Below are positions 18,996-28,617 of a DNA stretch of 64,000 bases, piece by piece. Position 1 is the first letter of the stretch. Every line of letters starts with the position of its first letter. The DNA is taken from contig NZ_CAIT01000006.1 in assembly GCF_000296815.2 (NCBI RefSeq), positions 750,777-814,776 of the forward strand, written 5' to 3'. This stretch comes from Fibrisoma limi BUZ 3 (GTDB lineage Bacteria > Bacteroidota > Bacteroidia > Cytophagales > Spirosomataceae). The notes beneath the pieces were generated by a model. It made no database searches and was not told where the DNA came from. It saw only the letters and a program-made list of their open reading frames with translations. Made by a program: the position numbers and the translations under genes.

Positions 18996-19937
18996 ATGAA
19001 CCGCATTACGTTCGAGAACGAAAAAGAAGTCCGGGTGAAAGCGCTGGCGGGGGCAATGGCCATCAATCTGGTGGTGCTGGCTCTGCTGCTGCTGATTCAC
19101 CTGTCGAATGCTGTCCCCCAGCCACCGCCCATTCAGTTTGTGGAGGTAAACTTTGGTACCGATGCCATCGGCAGCGGGCGTATCCAGACGCTCAACCGGC
19201 CTAACCCCTCACCCAGGGCCGAAGAGGTGAAGAAAGCCGAGGACCGGCCCAACCCGAAAGTAACGACGACCCCGCGGGTCGAACGAACGCCCGTAGCCCC
19301 GGTGCCGAAGGTTGTCGAAGCGAAAACAAGCAAAACCATTGCCGAAAAACCGGATATAGCCAGTAAGGTCGAGAGTCCGGTGAGTGTACCTGAAAAGGCT
19401 GAACCGAAAAAGGTCGAAGCCACGGCACCCAAACCCACGCCGGCTCCCCCTCGTGCGGAACCGGTCAAAAAAGTAGAGACCGTTGACCCGAATGCACTCT
19501 ATAAACGGTCGTCGGGGGGCGGTGGCTCCAACGGTACGGTAGGCCGGGCGTCCGGAACTGGTGGTAATAACAACGGTGATGATGCCAGCGGGGTGGGCGA
19601 CAAAGGCAATCCGGACGGTAAGCTGGATGCGAAAGAATACTACGGTAAACCCGGTGGGGCCAGTTCGGGCGTCGCCCTGAATGTATCCGGCTGGGTGTTT
19701 GGTAATAATAACCTGAGTCGCGACGATTCCGACGAAGACGGAAAAATCGTGTACCGGGTGCAGGTCGATGCCGACGGCAACATCGTAACGGCCCGGCCCG
19801 TACAACAGACCGTGAGTCCCGCGGTCGAGAGTTTTTACCGGCGGCAGGTACTCCGGTTTAAGTTACGGCCGAAAGGATCGGCCACACCCGCCGGGGTCGC
19901 AACCGGTACGCTGACGATTAACATCAGCGCCAGGTAG
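18996..19937 (+). CDS. TonB-like energy transducer
   Basis: 313 residues: a cytoplasmic N-terminus, one membrane segment (~17-37, LAGAMAINLVVLALLLLIHL), a long Pro/Lys/Glu-rich spacer (60-165), a Gly/Asn-rich linker, and a C-terminal TonB-type domain (~215-313) with VYRVQVDADGNIVTARPV and VLRFKLRPKG. This is the architecture of proteins that pass inner-membrane energy to TonB-dependent transporters. ExbB/ExbD are not in the window. folC starts 4 bp after the stop, so the two are co-transcribed. Confidence 0.8.
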   Translation: MNRITFENEKEVRVKALAGAMAINLVVLALLLLIHLSNAVPQPPPIQFVEVNFGTDAIGSGRIQTLNRPNPSPRAEEVKKAEDRPNPKVTTTPRVERTPVAPVPKVVEAKTSKTIAEKPDIASKVESPVSVPEKAEPKKVEATAPKPTPAPPRAEPVKKVETVDPNALYKRSSGGGGSNGTVGRASGTGGNNNGDDASGVGDKGNPDGKLDAKEYYGKPGGASSGVALNVSGWVFGNNNLSRDDSDEDGKIVYRVQVDADGNIVTARPVQQTVSPAVESFYRRQVLRFKLRPKGSATPAGVATGTLTINISAR

Positions 19938-19941
19938 ACGT

Positions 19942-21243
19942 ATGAATTATAGTGAATCACTCGCTTATTTATATAGTAGGTTACCGGTTTTTCACCGGAT
20001 TGGAGCGAAAGCGCTCAAGCCGGGATTAGCCAACACAGAACGGCTCTGTGCCGCTTTGGGAAATCCTCACCAGAAATTCCGTTCCATACACGTAGCCGGA
20101 ACGAATGGCAAGGGCAGTACGTCCCATATGCTGGCGAGTATCTACCAGTCGGCGGGGTACCGGGTGGGGCTGTATACCTCTCCCCACCTGAAATCGTTTA
20201 CCGAGCGAATCCGGCTGAATGGAAACCCCATCGCCGAAGCCGACGTAGCCGACTTTGTGACGGAGCATCAATCCCTGATCGAAGCCGTGGAACCCTCGTT
20301 CTTCGAGGTAACCGTGGCCATGGCCTTCGACTATTTTGCCAAGCAGCAGGTCGACCTGGCCGTCATCGAAGTGGGACTCGGGGGCCGGCTGGATTCGACC
20401 AACATCATTACCCCCCGGCTATCGGTTATCACGAACATCAGCTACGATCACCAGGATGTGCTGGGGGATACGCTGCCGCAGATTGCCGGGGAGAAAGCGG
20501 GGATTATTAAGTCAGGTGTGCCGGTTGTCATCAGCGAAACCCAGTCCGAAACGGTGCCGGTTTTTCGAGAGGTTGCCGACCGTAATCACGCATCCATAAC
20601 ATTCGCCGATCAGGTGTATACGGTCCGGGATGAGGGGATGCGGGATGGGTATCGGCGGGTAGAGGTCACCGACGTAAACCAGCAAACGCAGGTCTATACG
20701 CTGGATTTGACCGGCCCGTATCAGATGCAGAATCTCCCGGGCGTACTGGCGTCGGTCGAAAAGTTACAAACCCAATGGCCGGTTAGCCGCGATGCGGTTG
20801 CCGCCGGGCTGGCCGCAGTGGTGACCCAAACCGGTTTACAGGGCCGATTCCAGCGCCTGCATGACCAACCCGTTGTCCTTGCGGATACCGCCCATAATCA
20901 GGCCGGGATACAGTCAGTGCTCGCTGCTGTACAGTCGATGCCGCACCGCGTGTTACATCTGGTAATCGGTATGGTAGCTGATAAGGAGCGTTCCCATGTA
21001 CTCCAGATGCTACCGACCGCGGCCCGATACTATTTCTGCCAGGCACACACGCCACGTTCATTATCGGCGGAGGACTTAAGAACTGAAGCGGCTGAACTGG
21101 GTTTAATTGGTGAGGCATTCAGCGATGTAAACGAAGCCCTGGAAGCTGCACAACAGAACGCCACTCGCGAAGATCTGATCCTGATCACAGGAAGTAATTA
21201 CATTATTGCCGAATTAACTAATACAATACGTGACCCGTCGTAA
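19942..21243 (+). CDS. folC: Bifunctional folylpolyglutamate synthase/dihydrofolate synthase
   Basis: 433 residues, normal for FolC. It adds glutamate to dihydropteroate and folates with ATP. Visible motifs: the P-loop VAGTNGKGSTSHMLASI (~51-67), TSPHLKSFTERIRLNG (~78-93), the Mur-ligase-type IEVGLGGRLDSTN (~144-156), ITNISYDHQDVLGDT, and LADTAHNQAGIQS in the C-terminal domain. It lies between the TonB-like gene and trmB; its 3' end overlaps the trmB start by 14 bp. Confidence 0.95.
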   Translation: MNYSESLAYLYSRLPVFHRIGAKALKPGLANTERLCAALGNPHQKFRSIHVAGTNGKGSTSHMLASIYQSAGYRVGLYTSPHLKSFTERIRLNGNPIAEADVADFVTEHQSLIEAVEPSFFEVTVAMAFDYFAKQQVDLAVIEVGLGGRLDSTNIITPRLSVITNISYDHQDVLGDTLPQIAGEKAGIIKSGVPVVISETQSETVPVFREVADRNHASITFADQVYTVRDEGMRDGYRRVEVTDVNQQTQVYTLDLTGPYQMQNLPGVLASVEKLQTQWPVSRDAVAAGLAAVVTQTGLQGRFQRLHDQPVVLADTAHNQAGIQSVLAAVQSMPHRVLHLVIGMVADKERSHVLQMLPTAARYYFCQAHTPRSLSAEDLRTEAAELGLIGEAFSDVNEALEAAQQNATREDLILITGSNYIIAELTNTIRDPS

Positions 21244-21886
21244 ACAACACCGATTTTTACAAAATCAGGAGAGTGCCAACGTAATTGAGCTTGGTAAACC
21301 GTTTTACAAAACGTGTAAAGGCCGCTGGCGAGATGAATATTTTCAGAACACGAACCCCATCGTGCTCGAGTTAGCCTGCGGAAAAGGTGAATATACGGTT
21401 GGCTTGAGCCAGGCTTTTCCCGCCAAAAATTTCATCGGGATTGACATCAAAGGCGATCGGATTGCGCGGGGCTCTCAGGCAGCCATGAATCTGGGGCTAC
21501 CCAATGTAGCATTCCTGCGCACGGACATCCGGTATCTGCTTGAATTTTTCGAAGAGGGAGAGGTTAACGAAATCTGGATTACCTTTCCCGATCCACAACC
21601 GCGCCCGAAACAGGAAAAACATCGACTGACATATCCGTCGTTTCTGTCACTTTACAAACAGATTCTGGTGCCTCAGGGGACATTACATCTGAAGACCGAT
21701 AACCCGGAATTGTTCGCGTACAGCGTACAGGTGTTGCAGGAAGAAGGATTTACCGATTTACAATATACAACTGATCTGTACAACTCGCCACTCAATGCAA
21801 TTCACTTTGGTATAAAGACGAAGTACGAACAATTGTTTTTTGACAAGGGATTTACAATAAACTATTTACAATGTAAAAGAGTGTAG
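21230..21886 (+). CDS. trmB: tRNA (guanine-N7-)-methyltransferase
   Basis: 218 residues. It methylates G46 of tRNA variable loops using S-adenosylmethionine. Motifs: VLELACGKGEYTVGL (~43-57, SAM binding), FIGIDIKGDRI (~67-77), IWITFPDPQPRPKQEKHRL (~117-135, the TrmB catalytic signature FPDPxxKxxHxKRR in variant form), and TDNPELFAYS. The start is GTG at 21230, inside folC by 14 bp, implying translational coupling. Base composition turns more AT-rich toward its 3' end. Confidence 0.95.
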   Translation: MTRRKQHRFLQNQESANVIELGKPFYKTCKGRWRDEYFQNTNPIVLELACGKGEYTVGLSQAFPAKNFIGIDIKGDRIARGSQAAMNLGLPNVAFLRTDIRYLLEFFEEGEVNEIWITFPDPQPRPKQEKHRLTYPSFLSLYKQILVPQGTLHLKTDNPELFAYSVQVLQEEGFTDLQYTTDLYNSPLNAIHFGIKTKYEQLFFDKGFTINYLQCKRV

Positions 21887-21977
21887 TTTACAAAACCACA
21901 CCCTTTTAATAAAGTTAATTATGTAAACCAATTTACAATTTAATATTTGAACTCCCTGGCTTACAATTTGATACGAT

Positions 21978-23000
<1,023 letters not shown>

Positions 23001-23001
23001 T

Positions 23002-23009
23002 CAAATATA
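23002..23009 (-). promoter_or_regulatory. Candidate gapA promoter -7 element
   Basis: On the minus strand this reads TATATTTG, a match to the Bacteroidetes consensus TAnnTTTG, 29 bp upstream of the gapA ATG. No convincing TTTG -33 element is visible at the usual distance. The TTAG(C/T)AAATA array begins 27 bp further upstream. Confidence 0.5.
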
Positions 23010-23035
23010 CGGATTAATAAGGGAGTCATATAGTT

Positions 23036-23197
23036 TTAGCAAATATGTATTAATAGCAAATATTTTAGTAATGAATTGTAGTATTTAGCATAAATATTAG
23101 TAAATTATAGCTGAAATACTATATTTTGCTAACTATATTAGTAAATATTGCTAATTTTACTACTAAATACTAATATATATAAATCATTTTACTAAAT
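23036..23197. repeat. Array of about eleven TTAG(C/T)AAATA-like words in both orientations
   Basis: Copies: 23036-23046, 23054-23063, 23065-23072, 23085-23096, 23097-23107, 23138-23149 (forward); 23122-23132, 23146-23154, 23155-23162, 23168-23174, 23188-23197 (reverse). Two copies form an inverted repeat at 23138-23154 (TTAGTAAATATTGCTAA). Spacing is irregular, so this is a cluster of short sites, not a tandem repeat. It may be a protein-binding array upstream of gapA or a helix-unwinding element. Confidence 0.6.
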
Positions 23198-24050
23198 GGT
23201 ACTGTTTATTAATAGAGTGGGGGAGTAGAAGTTATGAAATACTAAGTCTTATCTTACTTTTATTACTAACACTATAAAGTCTTCCTATACTTGTTTATAG
23301 TAAAGCAAGTTTCATACTATACTTTTCAAATTTTACCTATTTTTTACTCTGCTTATTCTCTTGTAGATTCTGATTGGCTTGTAATGAGTAGTCCAACTGA
23401 TATATTTAAGTCGTATGGCTTCTTTTACTAATTTTCCTTCGTTGCCCTGGTTATTTAGATCAAACTCACCCCGACGCGCATACGTTGTCTGTTATATTCA
23501 TTCATTAGATTATCCGGATCATCCTACTAGTCACCATTAGGCCTCTAGATTATCGGCTTCGAGGAAGCTACGTCAAATAAGATTATTCGTAATAGCATCC
23601 CACCGGTTTTGACGATCGGTACTATGTGTGGTTATCTCTCTCCATTTATGGGAAAAGATTATTAGCTAAAGAATTTGCATCCAGGTCTTAAAACTCACTC
23701 AAACTATGATCAAAAATTTCACGAATCTATTTCCCCCGGTAAGGGCAGCTTAACCAAGACGCTTACTTTTTTTATTCCTGTCAGCTTCGGTTTTATCTCC
23801 ACTCCAATTTAATAACCGCATTACGCAATTGTGCATTGGCTCGACTTTTGCCCAATATCTCGATAGATGCTGATACATCCCTTTTTGTCATCAGCAGGCT
23901 AAAACAGGTGAGTCAAGTTTTACACAGTCTTGTATAAAGGGGTTCCTATCATGTCACAGACAAGTGTTATTACTGATCGAATTGATCCCAATCATCTGGT
24001 AAAACTCAGGATTCAGAAAGCATATATTTTATTTATATAACTCACTTAAT

Positions 24051-24058
24051 TACCTTTG
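24051..24058 (+). promoter_or_regulatory. Candidate dapD promoter -7 element
   Basis: TACCTTTG matches TAnnTTTG, 124 bp upstream of the dapD ATG. A weak TTTA lies near the -33 position. A transcript from here would carry the hairpin at 24125-24150 in its leader. Confidence 0.45.
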
Positions 24059-24124
24059 CATAAGCTGTAATCACTGAAGTACTGGCTCAGTAATTACTAC
24101 CAAATATTATTTTGTTTCATCGCG

Positions 24125-24155
24125 TAACACCCTTAATTATCAGGGTGTTATTGCT
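24125..24155 (+). terminator. Terminator-like hairpin in the dapD leader
   Basis: The stem TAACACCCT (24125-24133)/AGGGTGTTA (24142-24150) has an 8-nt loop and is followed by TTGCTTTTT. It resembles an intrinsic terminator 26 bp before the dapD start. It either ends a short RNA begun near 24065 or attenuates dapD. Confidence 0.65.
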
Positions 24156-24181
24156 TTTTATGTAAATCAATACTTTAAGTT

Positions 24182-24997
24182 ATGCAGGACGTCATTGACC
24201 AAATCTGGCAGGACAGAACATTGTTGAATAACCCCGACAGTCGATCATTGATTGACACTATAATCAACAAATTAGATAGGGGAGAACTTCGGGTGGCCAC
24301 CCCCCCGACTACAGATGATGGAACGTGGACGGTAAATGAGTGGGTGAAGAAAGCAATTCTGCTGTACTTTGTCAGTCGCTCGATGCAGCCTGAGGAGGTT
24401 GGTATTTTTTCGTTTCACGACAAGATTCCGCTCAAGGCAAATTTTGTGGAAGCTAAGGTTCGGGTCGTTCCACCGGCTGTAGCTCGTTACGGATCCTTCC
24501 AGGCACCCGGCGTAATTCTGATGCCGTCTTATGTAAACATTGGTGCCTACGTTGATGAACGCACCATGGTCGACACCTGGGCAACTGTCGGCAGTTGCGC
24601 GCAGATCGGTAAGGATGTTCACTTGAGTGGGGGGGTTGGCATTGGGGGCGTACTGGAACCACCGCAGGCCGCACCCGTCATTGTAGAAGACGGTGCGTTT
24701 ATCGGTTCTCGCTGCATTGTTGTCGAAGGAGCCCATATTGGTAAACGTGCCGTATTAGGGGCTGGGGTAACCATCACCGGTTCATCCAAGATCATCGACG
24801 TCACCGGTAATAAACCGGTCGAGTATAAAGGATACGTTCCTGCTAATTCGGTTGTGATTCCCGGAAGCTATACCAAAGAATTCCCCGCGGGTTCTTTTCA
24901 GGTGCCCTGTGCTATCATCATTGGGAAGCGCAAAGAGTCAACAGATCTGAAAACCTCGTTGAACGACGCTCTACGCGAAAATAACGTATCTGTTTAA
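24182..24997 (+). CDS. dapD: 2,3,4,5-tetrahydropyridine-2,6-dicarboxylate N-succinyltransferase
   Basis: 271 residues. It succinylates tetrahydrodipicolinate in the lysine and diaminopimelate pathway. The left-handed beta-helix hexapeptide repeats run from ~105 to 225 (PSYVNIGAYVDERTMVDTWA, VHLSGGVGIGGVLEPPQAAP, EDGAFIGSRCIVVEGAHIG), as in E. coli DapD. No other dap gene is nearby. The leader carries a terminator-like hairpin, so expression may be attenuated. Confidence 0.96.
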   Translation: MQDVIDQIWQDRTLLNNPDSRSLIDTIINKLDRGELRVATPPTTDDGTWTVNEWVKKAILLYFVSRSMQPEEVGIFSFHDKIPLKANFVEAKVRVVPPAVARYGSFQAPGVILMPSYVNIGAYVDERTMVDTWATVGSCAQIGKDVHLSGGVGIGGVLEPPQAAPVIVEDGAFIGSRCIVVEGAHIGKRAVLGAGVTITGSSKIIDVTGNKPVEYKGYVPANSVVIPGSYTKEFPAGSFQVPCAIIIGKRKESTDLKTSLNDALRENNVSV

Positions 24998-25020
24998 TTC
25001 AGTAACAGGATTCATTAATA

Positions 25021-25076
25021 CACAAAGTTCAATCAATTTAATGTTTGTATATGTTAATTTACGATTGGACTTTGTG
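25021..25076. repeat. Inverted repeat between dapD and the XRE gene
   Basis: CACAAAGTTCAATC (25021-25034) pairs with GATTGGACTTTGTG (25063-25076) with one mismatch, around a 28-nt AT-rich loop. It could be the dapD terminator or a regulator-binding site for the XRE gene that starts 91 bp further on. Confidence 0.5.
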
Positions 25077-25117
25077 ATTAACATTGTATATTGTTGTGTA
25101 TATTTACAAAGCGTCCT

Positions 25118-25125
25118 TATATTTG
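25118..25125 (+). promoter_or_regulatory. Candidate promoter of the XRE gene
   Basis: TATATTTG (TAnnTTTG consensus) lies 42 bp before the ATG, with a partial TTG about 21 bp upstream. Confidence 0.5.
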
Positions 25126-25167
25126 TATAGGTAAATAAACAATAGACAATTTACGTTATTAAATAGT

Positions 25168-25641
25168 ATGACTATAAATGACAAGATTAAACAGATCCTG
25201 ATTGACAAAAATTTGTCGCCATCCTATTTCGCCGACGAAATCGGCGTTCAGCGCTCGAGTATTTCGCATATTCTATCTGGAAGAAATCGGCCCAGTTTTG
25301 ATATTATCCAGAAAATAATTCGTCGATTCCCGGAGTTGGGTTATGAATGGATTATGGAAGATGATGCATCGGGCGCTGTACCTACTGGCTATAATCGCCC
25401 TGTCAGTCGATTGGTTGAGGACCGGCAAGAACGCCCTGTCTCGTTCCGAACTAATGGGCCTGCTACTATTCCTTCTGTAGTTAGAAGCCAACGAAGTGAA
25501 ATTGCCCCTATACCAACCGATCTCCCGGCCACCGCTCCTGAAACAACCACCCCGTCTATATCCAGCGATAAGAAAGTAGAACGGATTCTGATCTTTTATA
25601 CGGATGGAACTTTCCGGGAATACTCGCCCAGCTTATCTTAA
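25168..25641 (+). CDS. XRE-family helix-turn-helix protein
   Basis: 157 residues. The first ~65 hold a lambda-repressor-type helix-turn-helix (NLSPSYFADEIGVQRSSISHILSGRNRPSFDIIQKIIRRFPELGYEW is the region; key helix SSISHILSG). The rest is Pro/Thr/Arg-rich and disordered, ending in a short beta-like tail (VERILIFYTDGTFREY). This C-terminal pattern is common in Cytophagales XRE proteins. It stands alone between dapD and a convergent ABC permease; its targets are unknown. Confidence 0.85.
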   Translation: MTINDKIKQILIDKNLSPSYFADEIGVQRSSISHILSGRNRPSFDIIQKIIRRFPELGYEWIMEDDASGAVPTGYNRPVSRLVEDRQERPVSFRTNGPATIPSVVRSQRSEIAPIPTDLPATAPETTTPSISSDKKVERILIFYTDGTFREYSPSLS

Positions 25642-25721
25642 TTTAGTCTTCGTATAAATAGTGGTTCTATACTACGTTTAAACCAGGAACCTGGTAATTA
25701 AGTATCACTTGAATCAATCAT

Positions 25722-25859
25722 TTATCCACGAAGCTTATCCCCACGAAAAAACGGCCTGTAGGGGTGAATTTGGCCGTTTTTTACATCGATTGGCTAACAG
25801 GCTGTAAAGCAATACTTTAGTGTTCCACGTGGATAACTTGTGGATAATCCTGTGGATCT
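25722..25859. other. Cluster of DnaA-box-like sequences
   Basis: One perfect box (TGTGGATAA, 25839-25847) and near matches to TTATCCACA: TTATCCACG 25722-25730, TTATCCCCA 25735-25743, CGTGGATAA 25828-25836 and TGTGGATCT 25851-25859. They lie on both sides of a terminator hairpin in a 264-bp intergenic region between convergent genes. The boxes are seen directly; a role in DnaA binding is inferred. Confidence 0.6.
25746..25782. terminator. Bidirectional terminator between the XRE gene and the ABC permease
   Basis: AAAAAACGGCC (25746-25756) pairs with GGCCGTTTTTT (25772-25782) across a 15-nt loop, giving a T run on either strand. Confidence 0.9.
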
Positions 25860-25905
25860 AGTCTTATAAATGCCGAAAAATTGGTTAAACGGATACGATA
25901 TGGAT

Positions 25906-28275
25906 CTATTCAGATCGTAGTGCCTGAACCGGAGCTGCCGTTGCTACCCGGAAGACCAGTACACCAATGGTTCCCATTGCCAGCAGTAGCATTCCTACCA
26001 GCGTATTTATGAAGACGCCCGACGTAACGGGAATATGGTACGCATAGTTTGCATCCAGGATAGCCGAGAGTGCGTAGTACGCTAACGTCAGGAAGATACC
26101 ACCTGCCACCACAATTAACACCAGAAATTCCCGGTTCAGCAGACCGGCAATACTGATAGCGGATGCTCCCAGCACTTTTCGAATACCGATCTCTTTTGTT
26201 CTGCGGGCAATGTTCAGCGACACCAGCGCAAACAGTCCCATCGTCGACATAATCAGTGTGAGAAGGGCTACGTACGTAAATACGTCCTTTACCCGGCGCG
26301 ATTCGTCGTAGCTGATGGTATACACATCGTCCTGCCGCGACAGATCAAACGGAACATCCGGTATCGCTTGCTGCCACACAGCCTTCATCCGTTCCGTTAC
26401 GGCTTCGACCTCATCGCCCTGAACCTTCAGGGTCAGCACCCGGTTCTGCTCGGGCGTATTCAACCGCAGCACACAGGGAGCGATTCTGACAAAGAAGTAG
26501 CGGTAATTAAAATCATCGACTACGCCCACCACCCGATACAGCTTGTCCTGCAAGCGCACCTGTCGGCCAACCGCCGTCGTCCAGCCCATTGCTTTCACCA
26601 GCGCTGTATTGACCAGAACAGCCTGCGCGGCATCGGCAGGGGAGTCGGGCAGGAAGCTGCGTCCCTGGTTGATCCGTATCCCGAGCGTACTCAGATAGTC
26701 CGCGCTCACCCGCAGGAGATCCGCCGTCGTTTTCGTCGTTCCTTCTTCCAGTATTATGGTCTGATCGGATGAACGCCCAATCTGATCCTGCGAACCCGCC
26801 ACCCGCGTCACCCCGGCTAATCGGGCAGCCGCGTCGCGAAGCCGGTTAAATCCCCGCTCATCGGGTACGCGAAGTACCAGCAGATCGGAAGGGACATACC
26901 CAATGTCCATCCGACGAAGAAACTGCGCGTTGCGGGTCATCAGGATAGCCGACGAAACCGTAAACATGGCCAGCCCAAACTGTAGTCCCAGCAGCGTTCG
27001 CATCAATCCGTTCCGACTCACGAGCCGTTGCCGGCCGCTTAGGATTGTAATCGGATTGAAGCTGCTAACGTACAGCGACGGGTATACGCCCGACAACAGC
27101 GCAATCACGACAATTAATGCCGCCAGGAATCCCACGAGCTGCCAGTTCTGTTCCAGGCTAAATTCGAGTTGGTAGTAATCGATGAGTCGGCTAAACGTAG
27201 GCAGGAACAGCGTGTTGGCCAGCACCAGTCCAACCACCAGAGCCAGACCACCAACCATCAGGTTTTCCCCGATAAACTGATGAATCAGTTGTCGGCGGGT
27301 GCTGCCCAACACTTTCCGTACGCCAATTTCCCGGAAGCGGGTCGTTGACGTAGCCAGGGTATAGTTCATGAAATTGAAACAGGCCATGATCAATACCAGA
27401 CCGGCCAACACCGCCAGTATAATCAGGCCGGTAGGGGATGTACCCCCGCTGAGCGAATGCCGGGTTTTGTGGGAATTGAGGGAGATATCTGTAATGTTTT
27501 CGAGGTAGAACGATTGAATAGGGGACTGGTCGTTTATCGCGTTGTGCAGCCTGGCATACCGTCCTAACGCATTAGCTACCTCATCCGCATCCGTCGGTTT
27601 AGCTAGTTGGATGAACGTAGCCTGCACCGGCCGCTTCCAATCGTTTTCAACCCAGCCTACTGCGTTTCCGGCTTTATAATTCACCAATAGATCAAAGCTG
27701 AAACTGGCCGTTCTGGGGAATGGAGCGGCTACGGCCGTTACAGTAAAGTTCCGGCGGATATTGCCCGCAAAGAGCACCGTCAGCGATTTACCGACTGCGG
27801 CCTTGTTTCCGAAATACTTTCGGGCCATAGCCTCTGATAAAACAATGCCGGACGGGTCCCGCAACGGATCAGCCTGTCCCGCCTGCAGCGGAAAGCTGAA
27901 CATTCGGAAAAAGTCCGGGTCTGCCAGACGCACAAACTCATGGAATACGTTTGCACCGTATTTGACAACGGCGCTGGTGCCGTCAAACCGAACGACGCGT
28001 TTTATCTGGGGCAGATCCTTCTGAAGCATCGGTCCCAGAGGGTCGGGAGAACTTGCCCACAGTTCGGACTGGCCATTTGCTTGCCGCACGTGGTTGACCG
28101 TAAAAATAGTGGGCGCATTTTCGTGGAAGGCATCCAGCGAATAATGATGCTGAACCAGCAGATAAACCACAACACAGCAGGCAATACCCGTTGCGATACC
28201 GAGGATATTAAATACGGCAAAGAGGGCTTGTTTGGTCAGATTGCGTAGCGCGACCATCAGGAAGTTACGAAACAT
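25906..28275 (-). CDS. ABC transporter permease of the MacB/FtsX type
   Basis: 789 residues. It has the duplicated architecture of Bacteroidetes MacB-like permeases: an N-terminal membrane helix (~18-40), a periplasmic MacB_PCD domain, an FtsX core (~285-440, with REIGVRKVLGSTRRQLIHQF), a second short periplasmic domain, and a second FtsX core near the C-terminus (TKEIGIRKVLGASAISIAGLL). It would work with a LolD/MacB-type ATPase, not present here, in exporting peptides or lipoproteins or in signalling. It is a single-gene unit. Confidence 0.93.
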   Translation of the reverse strand: MFRNFLMVALRNLTKQALFAVFNILGIATGIACCVVVYLLVQHHYSLDAFHENAPTIFTVNHVRQANGQSELWASSPDPLGPMLQKDLPQIKRVVRFDGTSAVVKYGANVFHEFVRLADPDFFRMFSFPLQAGQADPLRDPSGIVLSEAMARKYFGNKAAVGKSLTVLFAGNIRRNFTVTAVAAPFPRTASFSFDLLVNYKAGNAVGWVENDWKRPVQATFIQLAKPTDADEVANALGRYARLHNAINDQSPIQSFYLENITDISLNSHKTRHSLSGGTSPTGLIILAVLAGLVLIMACFNFMNYTLATSTTRFREIGVRKVLGSTRRQLIHQFIGENLMVGGLALVVGLVLANTLFLPTFSRLIDYYQLEFSLEQNWQLVGFLAALIVVIALLSGVYPSLYVSSFNPITILSGRQRLVSRNGLMRTLLGLQFGLAMFTVSSAILMTRNAQFLRRMDIGYVPSDLLVLRVPDERGFNRLRDAAARLAGVTRVAGSQDQIGRSSDQTIILEEGTTKTTADLLRVSADYLSTLGIRINQGRSFLPDSPADAAQAVLVNTALVKAMGWTTAVGRQVRLQDKLYRVVGVVDDFNYRYFFVRIAPCVLRLNTPEQNRVLTLKVQGDEVEAVTERMKAVWQQAIPDVPFDLSRQDDVYTISYDESRRVKDVFTYVALLTLIMSTMGLFALVSLNIARRTKEIGIRKVLGASAISIAGLLNREFLVLIVVAGGIFLTLAYYALSAILDANYAYHIPVTSGVFINTLVGMLLLAMGTIGVLVFRVATAAPVQALRSE

Positions 28276-28573
28276 GATCGATCAGGTATAAGCAGTTATG
28301 CAACAATCCCCAAATAGTTTGCCAGCCTGTCTAACCGGCGTTTCCAGTTCGGAATCAGTGTCGGTAATTGCATTGCCGTCCGCTGCCGGACAATAGTTCG
28401 TCCACTTACGGACACAACGATAACCGGATCAATGACGCCCTCTCTATTCCGGTCAAACGTACCGTCTCACCGGGTCACTATAGGCGCCGAGTTTTCTTAT
28501 TCTTATAGCCTAACAATTCGTTAAGATAGGTATTCATACTGGATTTTGACTAGTCATTCCGGTAGCATACGAA

Positions 28574-28601
28574 TTGTTGTATAATTTATATTATGTTAAG
28601 T
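28574..28601. other. dif: dif-like XerC/XerD recombination site
   Basis: Read on the plus strand: left arm TTGTTGTATAA, 6-bp centre TTTATA, right arm TTATGTTAAGT. The right (XerD-type) arm matches the E. coli dif arm at 10 of 11 positions and the centre at 5 of 6; the left arm matches at 5 of 11. The total length is the canonical 28 bp and the site is intergenic. Gene orientation on either side converges toward this area, as near a terminus. No binding or skew evidence is available here. Confidence 0.5.
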
Positions 28602-28617
28602 AAAGTTTTCATAAGAA

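Noticed and set aside
23036-23197. A CRISPR array
   Set aside because: The repeated words are only about 10 bp, occur in both orientations and have irregular spacing, and no cas genes are present.
23951-24040. A 29-codon frame beginning ATG in the AT-rich gap
   Set aside because: It has no recognised domain, no clear ribosome-binding signal and no conserved context; a chance frame is likely.
25722-25859. Calling this region the replication origin
   Set aside because: Core genes to the right are oriented toward it, no dnaA or dnaN is nearby, and a dif-like site lies close by. The boxes are reported only as DnaA-box-like.
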